This document shows positions 55,101 through 64,000 of a stretch of 64,000 nucleotides of DNA, in pieces. The notes beneath the pieces were generated by a model that saw only the letters and a program-made list of their open reading frames with translations, was not told the DNA's origin and did not search any database. The stretch covers positions 95,001-159,000 of the forward strand of contig JAUJYZ010000239.1 in NCBI GenBank assembly GCA_033675265.1. Reading direction: 5' to 3'. Numbering within the stretch: the stretch's first letter is position 1; the number at the start of each line of letters is the position of its first letter. Source of the DNA: Actinostola sp. cb2023 (lineage: Eukaryota; Cnidaria; Anthozoa; Actiniaria; Actinostolidae). The position numbers and the translations under genes were made by a program.

Positions 55101-58036
55101 TCAGATGGGTGAGAATTTACTGGTACATAACGAAGAAAAGTTCAGAAATGACGGTATACAGGGCTTAATTTTACTGCGAATTATGCGGGGAAAATCGCGA
55201 ATCATGCAGGAAATTATGCGGGATGACGTCATACATTTTAAAGCAGAAATAAAATTGTTTTATCGTGTTTCACTTCAAACAAGCTTATATTGATTCAAAT
55301 TAGAGGCAATTTCTCTAGACTGTTAACATGCTTTTCCTCCCTCTAGTCCGAGAGAAAAAGATTTTGAAAAACTGAGGATTGATTCCTCTTCCTTCTGCCC
55401 GCTCGTCCCCATTCTCCTCGCGTCCACGGGATTCTAAAAACTCGTCTTCACTGAGTAGGGCTGTTAGCAGACTACAATTTCTCTTGCATGCTTCATTCCT
55501 AACGGGCCTGAATTGAAACTTGAATCCTCAGTTTTCTTGCATACTGTGCGATATTATAACGGGCCTAAATAAAAAGCTAGTAGTTGAGTAAAGAGAATCT
55601 AGTTGATTGTCTAAATTTTCAAATCTATGTACTAGAAAGTCTACATTAAACGTCAACTGATCCTAGGTATTCCGTACAAGATTGCACGTGGGTACTGATT
55701 TTATACTCGATCTCGAGCTGAAACATTTATCGCTTCGTGACGTTTCCGTTTAATTTCCTCTGTTTGATTCTCTTACAACAAAATTATCCATGTTTTTAAA
55801 CCATAATTGAACTCGCAACATGCTATCACGGAGAAAGAATTCAGCGCGTTTTCCCGCGGAAAACGTACACAGAGAGTTTTTTGTCATTCCCGTTTTGAAT
55901 CGTCCATTCGATTGCTCAATGTTCGACGATTTGGGAAGGAAATCTACTGTCAACTTCAGATAAATTGTGAAAGAATCTTTGAGAAATATTGAAAATAGAT
56001 ACCTGTTTTATGATTTTCTACAAATTTCTCCAAATTCTGAGGGATTATGTGGGAATTGCCGGTTTATGCAGATTATGCGGAGCGAGCCAAATTATGCGGA
56101 TCCGCATCTGCGCATCCTACCACATGTACTTAGTAAAAATTACTCAGCGACACCATTATATAGTTATTTAATGTCTGCTTGTTGGACGTGTGTCATGTTT
56201 TTTGTCATAATTGTTTTTCAATCTGTATTGAATGCCATTTTTAAGCAAGAGATATTTCACCTGATTTTAAAACCACAGTCCCATGTCTCTGGGAACTCCA
56301 TACACACCTCACAAATTGGACACAGATGTATCGCAAACGTTTTCTCTGCTCATTTCACGAAGAGAAAGAAAGGCAAAATATTTGATCAAAGTCGTGATCT
56401 GGTAATGAGGGTTTATCATGTAATTTCAAAACTCATAGGACAAAAATATGATTATCGTAGCTGGAAAGAGCTCGTTGAAATTACTAAAAAATGTGAAGTT
56501 TGGAAAAGATCGCTTCACAAATATTTGCGAAGATATGAATTTTCAAAAATCAAAATTTTGTATGAAAACCTTTGGAGTTGCCTCCAAGCGTAAATTTCCA
56601 AAGGTTTTCATATAAAATTTCTATTTTTGAAAATTCATATCTTCGCAAATATTTGTGAAGCGATCTTTTCCAAACTTCACATTTTTTACTAATTTCAACG
56701 AGCTCTTTCCAGCTATGAAAATCATTTTTTGTCCTATGAATATTGAAATTACATGATAAACCCTCATTCATTGACTAATTATATTTTACTATTGTACGTT
56801 GTTTAGCTTGGTCCAGAGAAAGGTGTGATACACATTGCACTAGCTGGTGTCGTCAATGCATTGTGGGACCTGTGGGCAAAAATGGAAGGGAAGGTACAGC
56901 ACTTTAATATCATGTCTCTATAGAACAGCTAAACTAAAGCATGCAGTAGTAATTAAAGCCCTACCCATAGCAGTTGTGGTGAGAGTGCACAGGGGTGGCA
57001 AGAGCATGCCCCCTCCCTCCCACCCCCCCTAAGAATTAAATCCAAGTTCACTGAGATGATATTTCCTGCATTCTGGGATCTTTTGTGACCAAGATTTTAA
57101 TTCAATCCAAATGACATACATGTAAGTATTTGATCAAACAAAAACCTAATCGTGACAGGACATTGACAAACAATCCAGACAGGGGTGGGGTGGGTTGACA
57201 AAGCCCCCTTGCCCCCCTCCCCCTAAATCCACCTATGTTATCGAGAATGCAATGATCTATAATTATTGCAAATCACTTTTTTTCTTGTCTTTAAGCCTGT
57301 GTGGAAGCTCCTTGCAGATATGGTGAGTTTTTCCATTATATATATTTTTGTCTGAAACCCTCGATATTAATGTGGTAACTTATAGTTACTCAGCGGGCTG
57401 CCTGTGGCATGCCGAGTTGAAAAATGGGCTTAACTTTGTTGTTCTTTAATGTGGCCACAAACTGCCAACTGGGTACCAAGACGCATGCGCTCTGTGCCAC
57501 TGAGGAAACCGAAGGCTCATTCAGCTGAAGCCCGCTGAGTGAGCGCTTATAGTGTCTTGTTTAGAGCAATGTACATGTACGCAAACTTGAAAATGGTATA
57601 TTCCCTCATGTTATGTTTCATTTAGAGCCCAGAACAGCTGGTGTCAACTATAGATTTCAGTTACTTGTAAGTACCATTGTATATATCTCTCTCATTCAGT
57701 AGATAAAAGTAGTAGGTTCGCCAACAACGATGCCACTAGCGAGTAGGATCAGTCTTGGTACAGGACGTCGGTGTAGAAAATATTGTAGATCAGTAGAGAA
57801 AAAACATCAACAAACTACTTGCTGGTCCACATACTTTAATTTTAAACGTTTAGGCCGACTAGGCCTTCTTCAGTAAAATGGTATAGTATTCACAACACTT
57901 GGAAACGGGAACATAAATTATATATCTCATTCCATCCTCTCCCTCCCCCAACCCAAGTTATCCACCAATCTTGGGATAAGTTGGAGTTAAATTTTGATCC
58001 TCAGATCAGATGCACTGACTAGAGAAGAAGCATTAG
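52184..58036 (+). CDS. ENOSF1: Mitochondrial enolase superfamily member 1 (ENOSF1), 5' part only
   Basis: Coding exons seen: 52184-52261, 52329-52437, 54993-55108, 56807-56893, 57296-57322, 57626-57666 and 58005-58036, all GT-AG with matching phases. They encode MMKITEITARDIRFPTSLEL, HKAPDYSAVYIVIKTDRPDG, LTFTLGRGTEL, SDFGSVWRELVHEEQFRW, LGPEKGVIHIALAGVVNALW, DLWAKMEGK, PVWKLLADM, SPEQLVSTIDFSYLSDALTR and EEAL. This matches residues 1 to about 170 of human ENOSF1 (443 aa), a fuconate-dehydratase-like enzyme. The part present is the N-terminal capping domain plus the start of the barrel. The catalytic Lys and metal-ligand residues would be in later exons, not found before 64000. The frame is open upstream to an ATG at 52058, so a longer N-terminus is possible; 52184 or 52187 fits the family best. 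Confidence 0.88.
52467..53321. mobile_element. 855-bp foldback element with about 160-bp arms and an internal 10-60-bp AT-rich repeat (ENOSF1 intron 2)
   Basis: The left arm GCATTCACTAATCAAACAAT..AACATCTACATTTACATTCA..GATCCACTGGCAGCATTCAC is mirrored at the right by GTGAATGCTGCCAGTGGATC..TGAATGTAAATGTAGATGTT..ATTGTTTGATTAGTGAATAC. The centre (52590-53170) is an array of TTTATATCCATTCAAGAATT and ATTCATTGACGATTT pieces. No coding capacity. Confidence 0.85.
53409..53748. repeat. ATCGAT-rich inverted region (ENOSF1 intron 2)
   Basis: The ends CCGGCATATGCAATCGATAA and TTGATTGCATACGCCGG are inverted. Between them AATCGAT/ATCGATT occurs more than a dozen times in both orientations, along with TGACCTATCGATTGG-type stretches. 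Probably a foldback element amplified from a short palindrome. Confidence 0.7.
53870..54060. repeat. ATC/ATT microsatellite patches
   Basis: Loose CATCATCATCATTGTCTATC and ATTATTATCATCATT runs lie here, and again at 54297-54395. Nothing else is recognised between the neighbouring elements. Confidence 0.7.
54110..54284. mobile_element. pogo/Tigger-like MITE with TA target duplication
   Basis: Ends CAGTTGAACCCCAGTATCTC and GAGATAACGGGGTTCTACTG are inverted and flanked by TA (54108-54109 and 54285-54286). Inner GGTTATCTCGAACCCC motifs recur. CAGT..ACTG ends plus TA fit the Tc1/mariner-pogo class. Confidence 0.85.
54409..54749. mobile_element. 341-bp TIR element, CAGGGGCGGAT family
   Basis: CAGGGGCGGATATAG at the left and GGATCCGCCCCTG at the right, with G- and C-homopolymer runs just inside each end. 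Related to the element at 38619-39050 by its termini. No clear target duplication. Confidence 0.75.
54752..54870. mobile_element. Short inverted-repeat element with CAAGTTTTCCTTGA copies
   Basis: AAGCCTCATCTACACGAACA at the left is mirrored by TTGTAGATGCGGCTTT at the right. CAAGTTTTCCTTGACAAG occurs three times inside and is itself palindromic. It lies 120 bp before ENOSF1 exon 3. Confidence 0.65.
55150..56130. mobile_element. Putative non-autonomous DNA transposon with AATTATGCGG termini (ENOSF1 intron 3)
   Basis: The left end ACTGCGAATTATGCGGGGAA..GAAATTATGCGGGATGACGT and right end GGGATTATGTGGGAATTGCC..AATTATGCGGATCCGCATCT share repeated ATTATGCGG motifs, suggesting subterminal repeats. 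The interior shows no transposase frame. Limits are approximate. Confidence 0.45.
56405..56766. mobile_element. 362-bp near-perfect palindromic foldback (ENOSF1 intron 3)
   Basis: TGAGGGTTTATCATGTAATT through TATGAAAACCTTTGGAG is followed by a short spacer (TTGCCTCCAAGCGTAAATTT) and then the inverse of the whole arm. A single-arm copy is at 14506-14676. It ends 40 bp before ENOSF1 exon 4. Confidence 0.92.
57391..57543. mobile_element. Short MITE, about 150 bp, ends ACTCAGCGGGCT
   Basis: ACTCAGCGGGCT and AGCCCGCTGAGT terminate the segment as an inverted repeat. The interior does not pair extensively. It lies in ENOSF1 intron 5. Confidence 0.6.
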
Positions 58037-58169
58037 GTAAGTAATACTGTCGAGAATTCTAAGAACCTTTCAAAGTTATAATTATATATAATAATAATAA
58101 TTATTATGTGAATGAACAAAGCTTAGTTTGCATTACTATGTGATCACCTGTGACATGTAATAATAATAC

Positions 58170-61011
58170 ATAAAATCAAGCAACTTCCGTTCTCTTGACA
58201 ACACAATGCGCAATGAAACTCTAATTGACGACAGAAACAATCGTAAACTGAATAAATTATCGTTTTGTCGACAACACAATGCGCAATGAAACTCTAATTG
58301 ACGACAGAAACAATTGCAAACTCAATAAATTATCGTTTTGTTGACAACACAATGCGCATTGAAAATCTAATTGACGACAGAAACAATCGTAAACTGATTA
58401 AATTATCGTTTTGTCGACAACACAACTCTAATTGACGACAGAAGCAATCGTAAACTGAATAAAGTATCGTTTTGTTGACAAGACAACTCTAATTGACGAC
58501 AGAAACAATCGTAAACTGAATAAAGTATCATTTTGTAGCGTGCAATGAAACTATAATTTCGCAAACTGATTAAATTATCGTTTTGTCGACAACACAACTC
58601 TAATTGACGACAGAAGCAATCGTAAACTGAATAAAGTATCGTTTTGTCAACAACAATGCGCAATGAAACTATAATTGACGACAGAAACAATCGCAAACTG
58701 ATTAAATTATTGTTTTGTCAACAACAATGCGCAATGAAACTATAATTGACGACAGAAACAATCGCAAACTGAATAAATTATTGTTTTGTCAACAACACAA
58801 TGCGCAATGAAACTATAATTGACGACAGAAACAATCGTAAACTGATTAAATTATCGTTTTGTCGACAACACAACTCTAATTGACGACAGAAGCAATCGTA
58901 AACTGATTAAATTATCGTTTTGTCGACAACACAACTCTAATTGACGACAGAAGCAATCGTAAACTGAATAAATTATCGTTTTGTCGACAACACAATGCGC
59001 AATGAAACTCTAATTGACGACAGAAACAATCGCAAACTGAATAAATTCTCGTTTTGTTGACAATGACATGAAACTCTAATTGACGACAGAAACAATCGTA
59101 AACTGATTAAATTATCGTTTTGTCGACAACACAACTCTAATTGACGACAGAAGCAATCGTAAACTGAATAAAGTATCGTTTTTTGACAAGTCAATCGTAA
59201 ACAATAAAGTATCATTTTGTCAACAACACAGCGTGCAATGAAACTATAATTGACGACAGAAACAATCGCAGAAAATCGATGATTAAATTATTGTTTTGTC
59301 AACAACAATGCGCAATGAAACTATAATTGACGACAGAAACAATCGCAAACTGAATAAATTATCGTTTTGTCGACAACACAATGCGCAATGAAACTATAAT
59401 TGACGACAGAAACAATCGCAAACTCAATAAATTATCGTTTTGTTGACAACACAATGCGCAATGAAAATCTAATTGACGACAGAAACAATCGTAAACTGAT
59501 TAAATTATCGTTTTGTCGACAACACAACTCTAATTGACGACAGAAGCAATCGTAAACTGAATAAAGTATCGTTTTGTTGACAAGACAACTCTAATTGACG
59601 ACAGAAACAATCGTAAACTGAATAAAGTATCATTTTGTCAACAACACAGCGTGCAATGAAACTATAATTGACGACAGAAACAATCGCAAACTGATTAAAT
59701 TATCGTTTTGTCGACAACACAACTCTAATTGACGACAGAAGCAATCGTAAACTGAATAAAGTATCGTTTTGTCAACAACAATGCGCAATGAAACTCTAAT
59801 TGACGACAGAAACAATCGTAAACTGATTAAATTATCGTTTTGTCGACAACACAATGCGCAATGAAACTCTAATTGACGACAGAAACAATCGTAAACTGAT
59901 TAAATTATCGTTTTGTTGACAACACAATGCGCAATGAAACTATAATTGACGACAGAAACAATCGTAAACTGATTAAATTATCGTTTTGTCGACAACACAA
60001 TGCGCAATGAAACTCTAATTGACGACAGAAACAATCGTAAACTGATTAAATTATCGTTTTGTCGACAACACAACTCTAATTGACGACAGAAACAATCGTA
60101 AACTGAATAAAGTATCGTTTTGTCAACAACACAATGCGCAATGAAACTATAATTGACGACAGAAACAATCGCAAACTGAAAAAAGTATCGTTTTGTCGAC
60201 AACACAACTCTAATTGACGACAGAAGCAATCGTAAACTGAATAAAGTATCGTTTTGTCGACAAACAATGCGCAATGACGCAATTGCAAACTCAATAAATT
60301 ATCGTTTTGTTGACAACACAACATTGAAAATCTAATTGACGACAGAAACAATCGTAAACTGATTAAATTATCGTTTTGTGTCAACACACAACTCTAATTG
60401 ACGACAGAACAATCGTAAACTGAATAAAGTACGTTTTGTTGACAGACAACTCTAATGACGACAGAAACAATCGTAAACTGAATAAAGTATCATTTTGTCA
60501 ACAACACAGCGTGCAATGAAACTATAATTGACGACAGAAACAATCGCAAACTGATTAAATTATTGTTTTGTCAACAACACAATGCGCAATGAAACTATAA
60601 TTGACGACAGAAACAATCGCAAACTGATTAAATTATCGTTTTGTCGACAACACAACTCTAATTGACGACAGAAGCAATCGTAAACTGAATAAAGTAACAA
60701 TGCGCAATGAAACTATAATTGACGACAGAAACAATCGCAAACTGATTAAATTATTGTTTTGTCAACAACAATGCGCAATGAAACTATAATTGACGACAGA
60801 AACAATCGCAAACTGAATAAATTATCGTTTTGTCGACAACACAATGCGCAATGAAACTCTAATTGACGACAGAAACAATCGCAAACTGAATAAATTATCG
60901 TTTTGTCGACAACACAATGCGCAATGAAACTCTAATTGACGACAGAAATAATCGATCGCAAACTGACTGATAAATTATTGTTTTGTCGACAACACAATGC
61001 GCAATGAAACT
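58170..61011. repeat. 73-bp minisatellite with 60-bp variant units, about 40 copies (ENOSF1 intron 7 or downstream)
   Basis: Full units contain GTCGACAACACAATGCGCAA, TGAAACTCTAATTGACGACA, GAAACAATCGCAAACTGAAT and AAATTATCGTTTT. A shorter unit lacks the AATGCGCAATGAA part. Full and short units alternate in blocks, giving higher-order repeats (58400-58500 reappears at 59520-59620). Minus-strand frames are artefacts. Confidence 0.96.
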
Positions 61012-61836
61012 TTATTATTCAAACTTCATACACTGTACAAAATTGTGGCTTCTGATTGGCTAAATTCGATCACGTGATCATGTGTTATCTGATGACAACC
61101 AGGATGACAACGCACGAGCGTGCGTCTGTCACAGTTTTACGCACGGTGCAGCGGTGTCATGGCCGCTGTTGATCCTGACAAAGACAGGTTTGACTAGCTA
61201 GCTAAAGAAGAAATAGACGAAATAATAGCAGGTGCTCAGCCTAAAACGACTGTTCGTCAAACTCGTTGTGGAGTTTCAGTGATGAAAGGTAAAAAACGAA
61301 GCTAATTATTATTCAAAACAATAACTTTTTGCCGTCGGTTCAGTTCTTGTTCGTTGAGTGAAAAAGCTCAAACCTTAAAAATGATGAATGAAACTTGCCT
61401 TGTTATGACTTACAGTATGGACACTCGAACCGTGAACACTTAGTTTTTTTCCTAACACAAATATATAAATTATCGATTGAGCAAATTGATCAGAAAAATG
61501 ATTTATTTTGATCACTAAGTGTATTTAAACTCAATGCTCCATTTGAGAGGCTATGACTATGAGGTAATAGAAAGTTCGAAAAAAAAAGTTCGAAAAAAAC
61601 TAGTGGTGTTCACGGTTCGAGTGTCCACACTGTAAAAACAAACAAATAAATGCTTTATTCGTGTTTTCTTTGTAGAATAATTGCAATTGGAATGGTTGTA
61701 GAGGAGATATCCAGCGGAAACGTCGGAAGATCTAGCTAAATAAGTCTTATATTTTTGCTTTAAGCTTATTTACCGTGATTAAAATTATATTTTGAACATT
61801 TCACAACTGCAGTGTATTCAGTTTGAATAATAAATG
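61012..61836. mobile_element. 825-bp element inserted in the 73-bp satellite, with a broken Crypton/KIAA1958-like coding start
   Basis: TTTATTATTCAAAC at the left and GTTTGAATAATAAA at the right form short inverted ends. From 61159 a plus-strand frame reads MAAVDPDKDRFD, then an in-frame TAG, then LAKEEIDEIIAGAQPKTTVR and QTRCGVSVMK up to a GT at 61290. The pattern F..L..EEID.I...K.T...T resembles the N-terminus of Crypton-derived/KIAA1958-like proteins, but the stop shows it is not intact here. Both identity and limits are tentative. Confidence 0.45.
61423..61632. mobile_element. pogo-like MITE nested in the 61012-61836 element, TA target duplication
   Basis: CAGTATGGACACTCGAACCG and CGGTTCGAGTGTCCACACTG are the inverted ends, with TA at 61421-61422 and 61633-61634. 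GTGAACAC continues the pairing inside. Same TIR class (CAG..CTG with TA) as 54110-54284. Confidence 0.85.
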
Positions 61837-62022
61837 GGTTAGAGACTTCTAGTTCGTGCTTTACCGGCAAATAGACACACTTGCTGGCTGTAGAATGAAC
61901 TCGAAATTCTTTATACTGCACTCGGCTACGCCTCGTGCAGTATTTGAATTCTCGTTCATTCAACAGCCAGCGCGTGCGTCTATTTGCCAGTAAAGCACTC
62001 ACATCAGTCTCTAACCCTTAAA
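61837..62022. mobile_element. Foldback element with ends GGGTTAGAGAC
   Basis: GGGTTAGAGAC..GCTTTACCGGCAAATAGACA is mirrored by TCTATTTGCCAGTAAAGC..GTCTCTAACCC. The centre is a small palindrome, CTGCACTCGGCTACGCCTCGTGCAG (read as CTGCACTCGG..CGTGCAG). Confidence 0.8.
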
Positions 62023-62185
62023 TAATTGACGACAGAAACAATCGCAAACTGAATAAATTATCGTTTTGTCGACAACACAATGCGCAATGAAACTCTAATT
62101 GACGACAGAAACAATCGCAAACTGAATAAATTATCGTTTTGTTGACAACACAATGCGCAAAAACTCTAATTGACGACAGAAAAGT
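62023..62185. repeat. Right-hand remnant of the 73-bp minisatellite
   Basis: Two and a fraction units (AATTGACGACAGAAACAATC..CGACAACACAATGCGCAATG) resume after the nested insertions. The two satellite blocks were therefore continuous before insertion. Confidence 0.9.
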
Positions 62186-62569
62186 ACAGTAGTTATCAAA
62201 GTGCGGTTCTGCATCAAAATTCTATTCTTCAGTTTCCTATTGTTTTCTTTTTTTCCCGACGTCATCAATTTTCGTATACCGGTTCAACTCTATTGTTCGG
62301 ACACGTTTCAATAGAACGGGTAATATTTCTGTATTTCTAAATTAACATCTATCTATTTTTAGCAGAAAAAGATAGAAAAAGTATATTAAACGGCGTACAT
62401 CAATAGTTTATCAGTCAACTCAAGATCCGTTAATCTATTGTCTTCTACACGATTACTATCGTCCTCCCTTGTGGTACATTAATGCACTATGTCGATACTT
62501 CAAAACGTTCCCCTCGTAGACGACAAGGTCGTGATGACCATCACTGACGAAGTGAAGGTTGTTGGACGT
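62186..62569. other. No feature recognised with confidence
   Basis: A short plus-strand frame at 62489 reads MSILQNVPLVDDKVVMTITD and onward for about 40 codons into a poly-G run. It leads straight into transposon-like sequence, so I do not call it a gene. Confidence 0.3.
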
Positions 62570-62995
62570 GCTCCGGCGGAGGGGGGGGGGGGGGATTGGG
62601 GGGGGAGAACCCCTAAAGGAGACCAATCTGGGCGTGGCTCAAGCTTTATTTGACCCCTAAAAGATACCATTCTAAACCAGAAATATTACAGATTTCCTGC
62701 CTGATCGGTCTGGACCACCAACACAATATGACGGCGTTTGGTAAAACTTCGCGTGCAACCCTAAACGATACCTTGATGGCTAAAAATATTGGCGTTCCGT
62801 CGTGAACATCCTAAGGGAGACCAAGAACCGTAATTTACACCCCTAAAAGAGACAATGATCATTTCCGTCCCTTCCTGAGAGGCCCGTAGCAAGGGGGAAA
62901 TTATTGGAGGGGCAGAATCTGACGAGCGGCGAAGTCGCTAGCTCCTAGGGGGAGCGGGGGTATGCTCCCCCGAAAATTGTTGAGGTATAGGGTCT
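62570..62995. mobile_element. Transposon debris: CCCTAAAAGAGACC-motif segment and a CAGGGGCGGAT-family relative
   Basis: After a G run, five loose copies of CCTAAA(A/G)GAGACC or TACC lie between 62611 and 62850. From about 62885, GAGCGGCGAAGTCGCTAGCT and GGGGGTATGCTCCCCC resemble (in reverse) the interior of the element at 38619-39050 (GTTCGCGGCTTTGCCGCTC, GGGGCATGCCCC). Confidence 0.5.
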
Positions 62996-63573
62996 CTGAA
63001 ATAGCATGTCCTGCCTTCTGAGAGTAGTTCAGTTCAGCAAGTTAATACTGACAGAAAATCGATCTAGTGGCCAAATCGTAGGGGCTGCTGCACATGTGCA
63101 CATAACCGATGTGTGTTTTATAGCTATTCAAACGAGGTCTACCGTTTACACAAAAGGCAAAACCATGGATATTGTAGACTGTACTCATTCACTGAACATA
63201 GGTTTTGATCGTGCACAGTGGATCACTGAACCTATATGCTAACAGTTTCGTTTGCCTAATTGGCTGTTCGAGTTGTCTTTGAAAGAAACGACAACTTTTC
63301 GGGATACCATATGCATGGTTTACAGTACATCTGCCAAATGGCCCCTCCCCCTACTACGGGCCTGTAAAAATACCAGCCATGTCAACTTGTTATTGTTTTA
63401 TCTGGCAAGAAATGCGGATACATTGTTGACTTCGTACAAATTATGTGCCACTCTGGCACTAAAATAAAGTCTATGTCACTCCATGCAGAACAGTGATACG
63501 TGGAAACATGACAACCTTTATGACCAACTGAATAAAATCAGTGTTATTGTCAATCCCCAATTTCAATTTTCAG
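62996..63573. other. Two short plus-strand open frames, unidentified
   Basis: Frames at 63006-63242 and 63252-63467 are open for 70-78 codons, but have no recognised domain, no clear splice sites and no link to ENOSF1. They could be decayed coding sequence upstream of the possible GPCR exon. Confidence 0.2.
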
Positions 63574-63870
63574 AATTTCTTTCGTAATGTACGCTGTGTT
63601 CTCGCCTGTTGTGGGGGAAAAGTTACCATGGAAAACTCGCACATTACGGGGCAACTGAGAAACAACATAAGCCAACGAGATAGTCTCGGATGCGTCGATG
63701 CCTTATCTACCATGCTGCTAAATAGCAAAACAAACAAAAAATCACAAAAAGATAATCGAGAATGGTTAAAAGCACCGACCAGGCCAAAACAGAGTTTCGC
63801 AGAAATCGTGTTATCGCAGGATGAATGGACGAACGAATACAACAAGAATTTCAGATACCTGCGCTCATAG
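63574..63870 (+). CDS. Possible last exon of a rhodopsin-like GPCR gene (cytoplasmic tail)
   Basis: After TTTCAATTTTCAG (acceptor-like) an open frame reads NFFRNVRCVLACCGGKVTME and on to WTNEYNKNFRYLRS and TAG (63868-63870). The aromatic/basic start with a Cys pair resembles helix 8 and the palmitoylation site after TM7 of class A GPCRs. No transmembrane exon could be identified upstream in this window. The call rests on a short motif and may be wrong; an unrelated small gene is an alternative. Confidence 0.35.
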   Translation, partial: NFFRNVRCVLACCGGKVTMENSHITGQLRNNISQRDSLGCVDALSTMLLNSKTNKKSQKDNREWLKAPTRPKQSFAEIVLSQDEWTNEYNKNFRYLRS

Positions 63871-63891
63871 CATATTAAATATAGCCTGACT

Positions 63892-63944
63892 TTCAGACCG
63901 CTCATGTGTCATACGGTACAGCGAATATGACACACCAGGCTAAG
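63892..63944. repeat. Imperfect hairpin downstream of the possible GPCR exon
   Basis: AGCCTGA..TGTGTCATA pairs with TATGACACA..CAGGCT around CGGTACAGCGAA. It could be a small foldback element or an RNA hairpin in the 3' region; nothing more can be said. Confidence 0.45.
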
Positions 63945-64000
63945 CATGGTACAAATAGACAGATAGCACTCATTTTTTAAGGCTTTATTTGACACCCTGA

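Noticed and set aside
54868..55293. Plus-strand 141-residue frame as a separate gene
   Set aside because: It overlaps ENOSF1 exon 3 (54993-55108) in a different frame; the ENOSF1 frame has homology and correct splice phases.
61837..61846. GGGTTAG as a telomere-type repeat
   Set aside because: It is a single occurrence at the end of a foldback element, with its inverse at the other end, so it is part of the inverted repeat.
62489..62620. Short frame MSILQNVPLVDDKVVMTITD and onward as a small gene
   Set aside because: It runs into a homopolymer and transposon debris, has no splice support and no recognised domain.

Overview
The window is nuclear DNA of an invertebrate animal. Its three recognisable genes are split by GT-AG introns, and each extended in-frame across several splice junctions to give a protein known from animals. 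The A+T-rich background, the many foldback MITEs (several with ends such as GGCCATTTACACGGGCG) and the extreme minisatellite load suggest an early-branching or marine invertebrate (cnidarian- or sponge-like). The species cannot be fixed from sequence alone.

Layout. 1-482: tandem repeat. 483-4982: no gene recognised; one large foldback element. 4983-13243 (+): PARPBP/PARI, 11 coding exons, 685 aa, ending in a canonical PCNA-interacting (PIP) box. 13244-17441: intergenic, foldback elements and a 17-bp minisatellite. 17442-51801 (-): an MDC1 orthologue, 26 coding exons, 1965 aa, with an N-terminal TQA motif, FHA domain, SDTDD and TQxY phospho-motif repeats, basic PST-like repeats, tandem BRCT domains and a basic tail. 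51802-52183: short divergent promoter. 52184 to beyond 58036 (+): the 5' part of ENOSF1, an enolase-superfamily gene; seven coding exons are seen and the catalytic half is not. 58170-62180: 73-bp minisatellite broken by nested transposons. 62570-64000: transposon debris and one possible GPCR-tail exon.

How the genes relate. PARPBP (restrains RAD51 recombination at PCNA) and MDC1 (reads gamma-H2AX and recruits the double-strand-break machinery) are convergent neighbours. MDC1 and ENOSF1 are head to head with 382 bp between start codons. MDC1 carries the most notable biology: the motifs expected to bind NBS1 (SDTDD) and RNF8 (TQ with an aromatic at +3) are packed into one 49-residue unit repeated three times in tandem, and seven consecutive phase-0/0 exons form the basic region, most of them carrying an RRGRGR-like core.

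Roughly half of the 34-kb MDC1 locus is tandem repeat: an 8.4-kb array of a 55-bp unit, a 3.5-kb array of a 65-bp unit, and 80-, 18-, 17-, 12- and 4-bp arrays. Several of these arrays begin within a few bases of a splice site. Exon models, motif counts and repeat boundaries were read by eye and have not been checked by alignment or RNA data.
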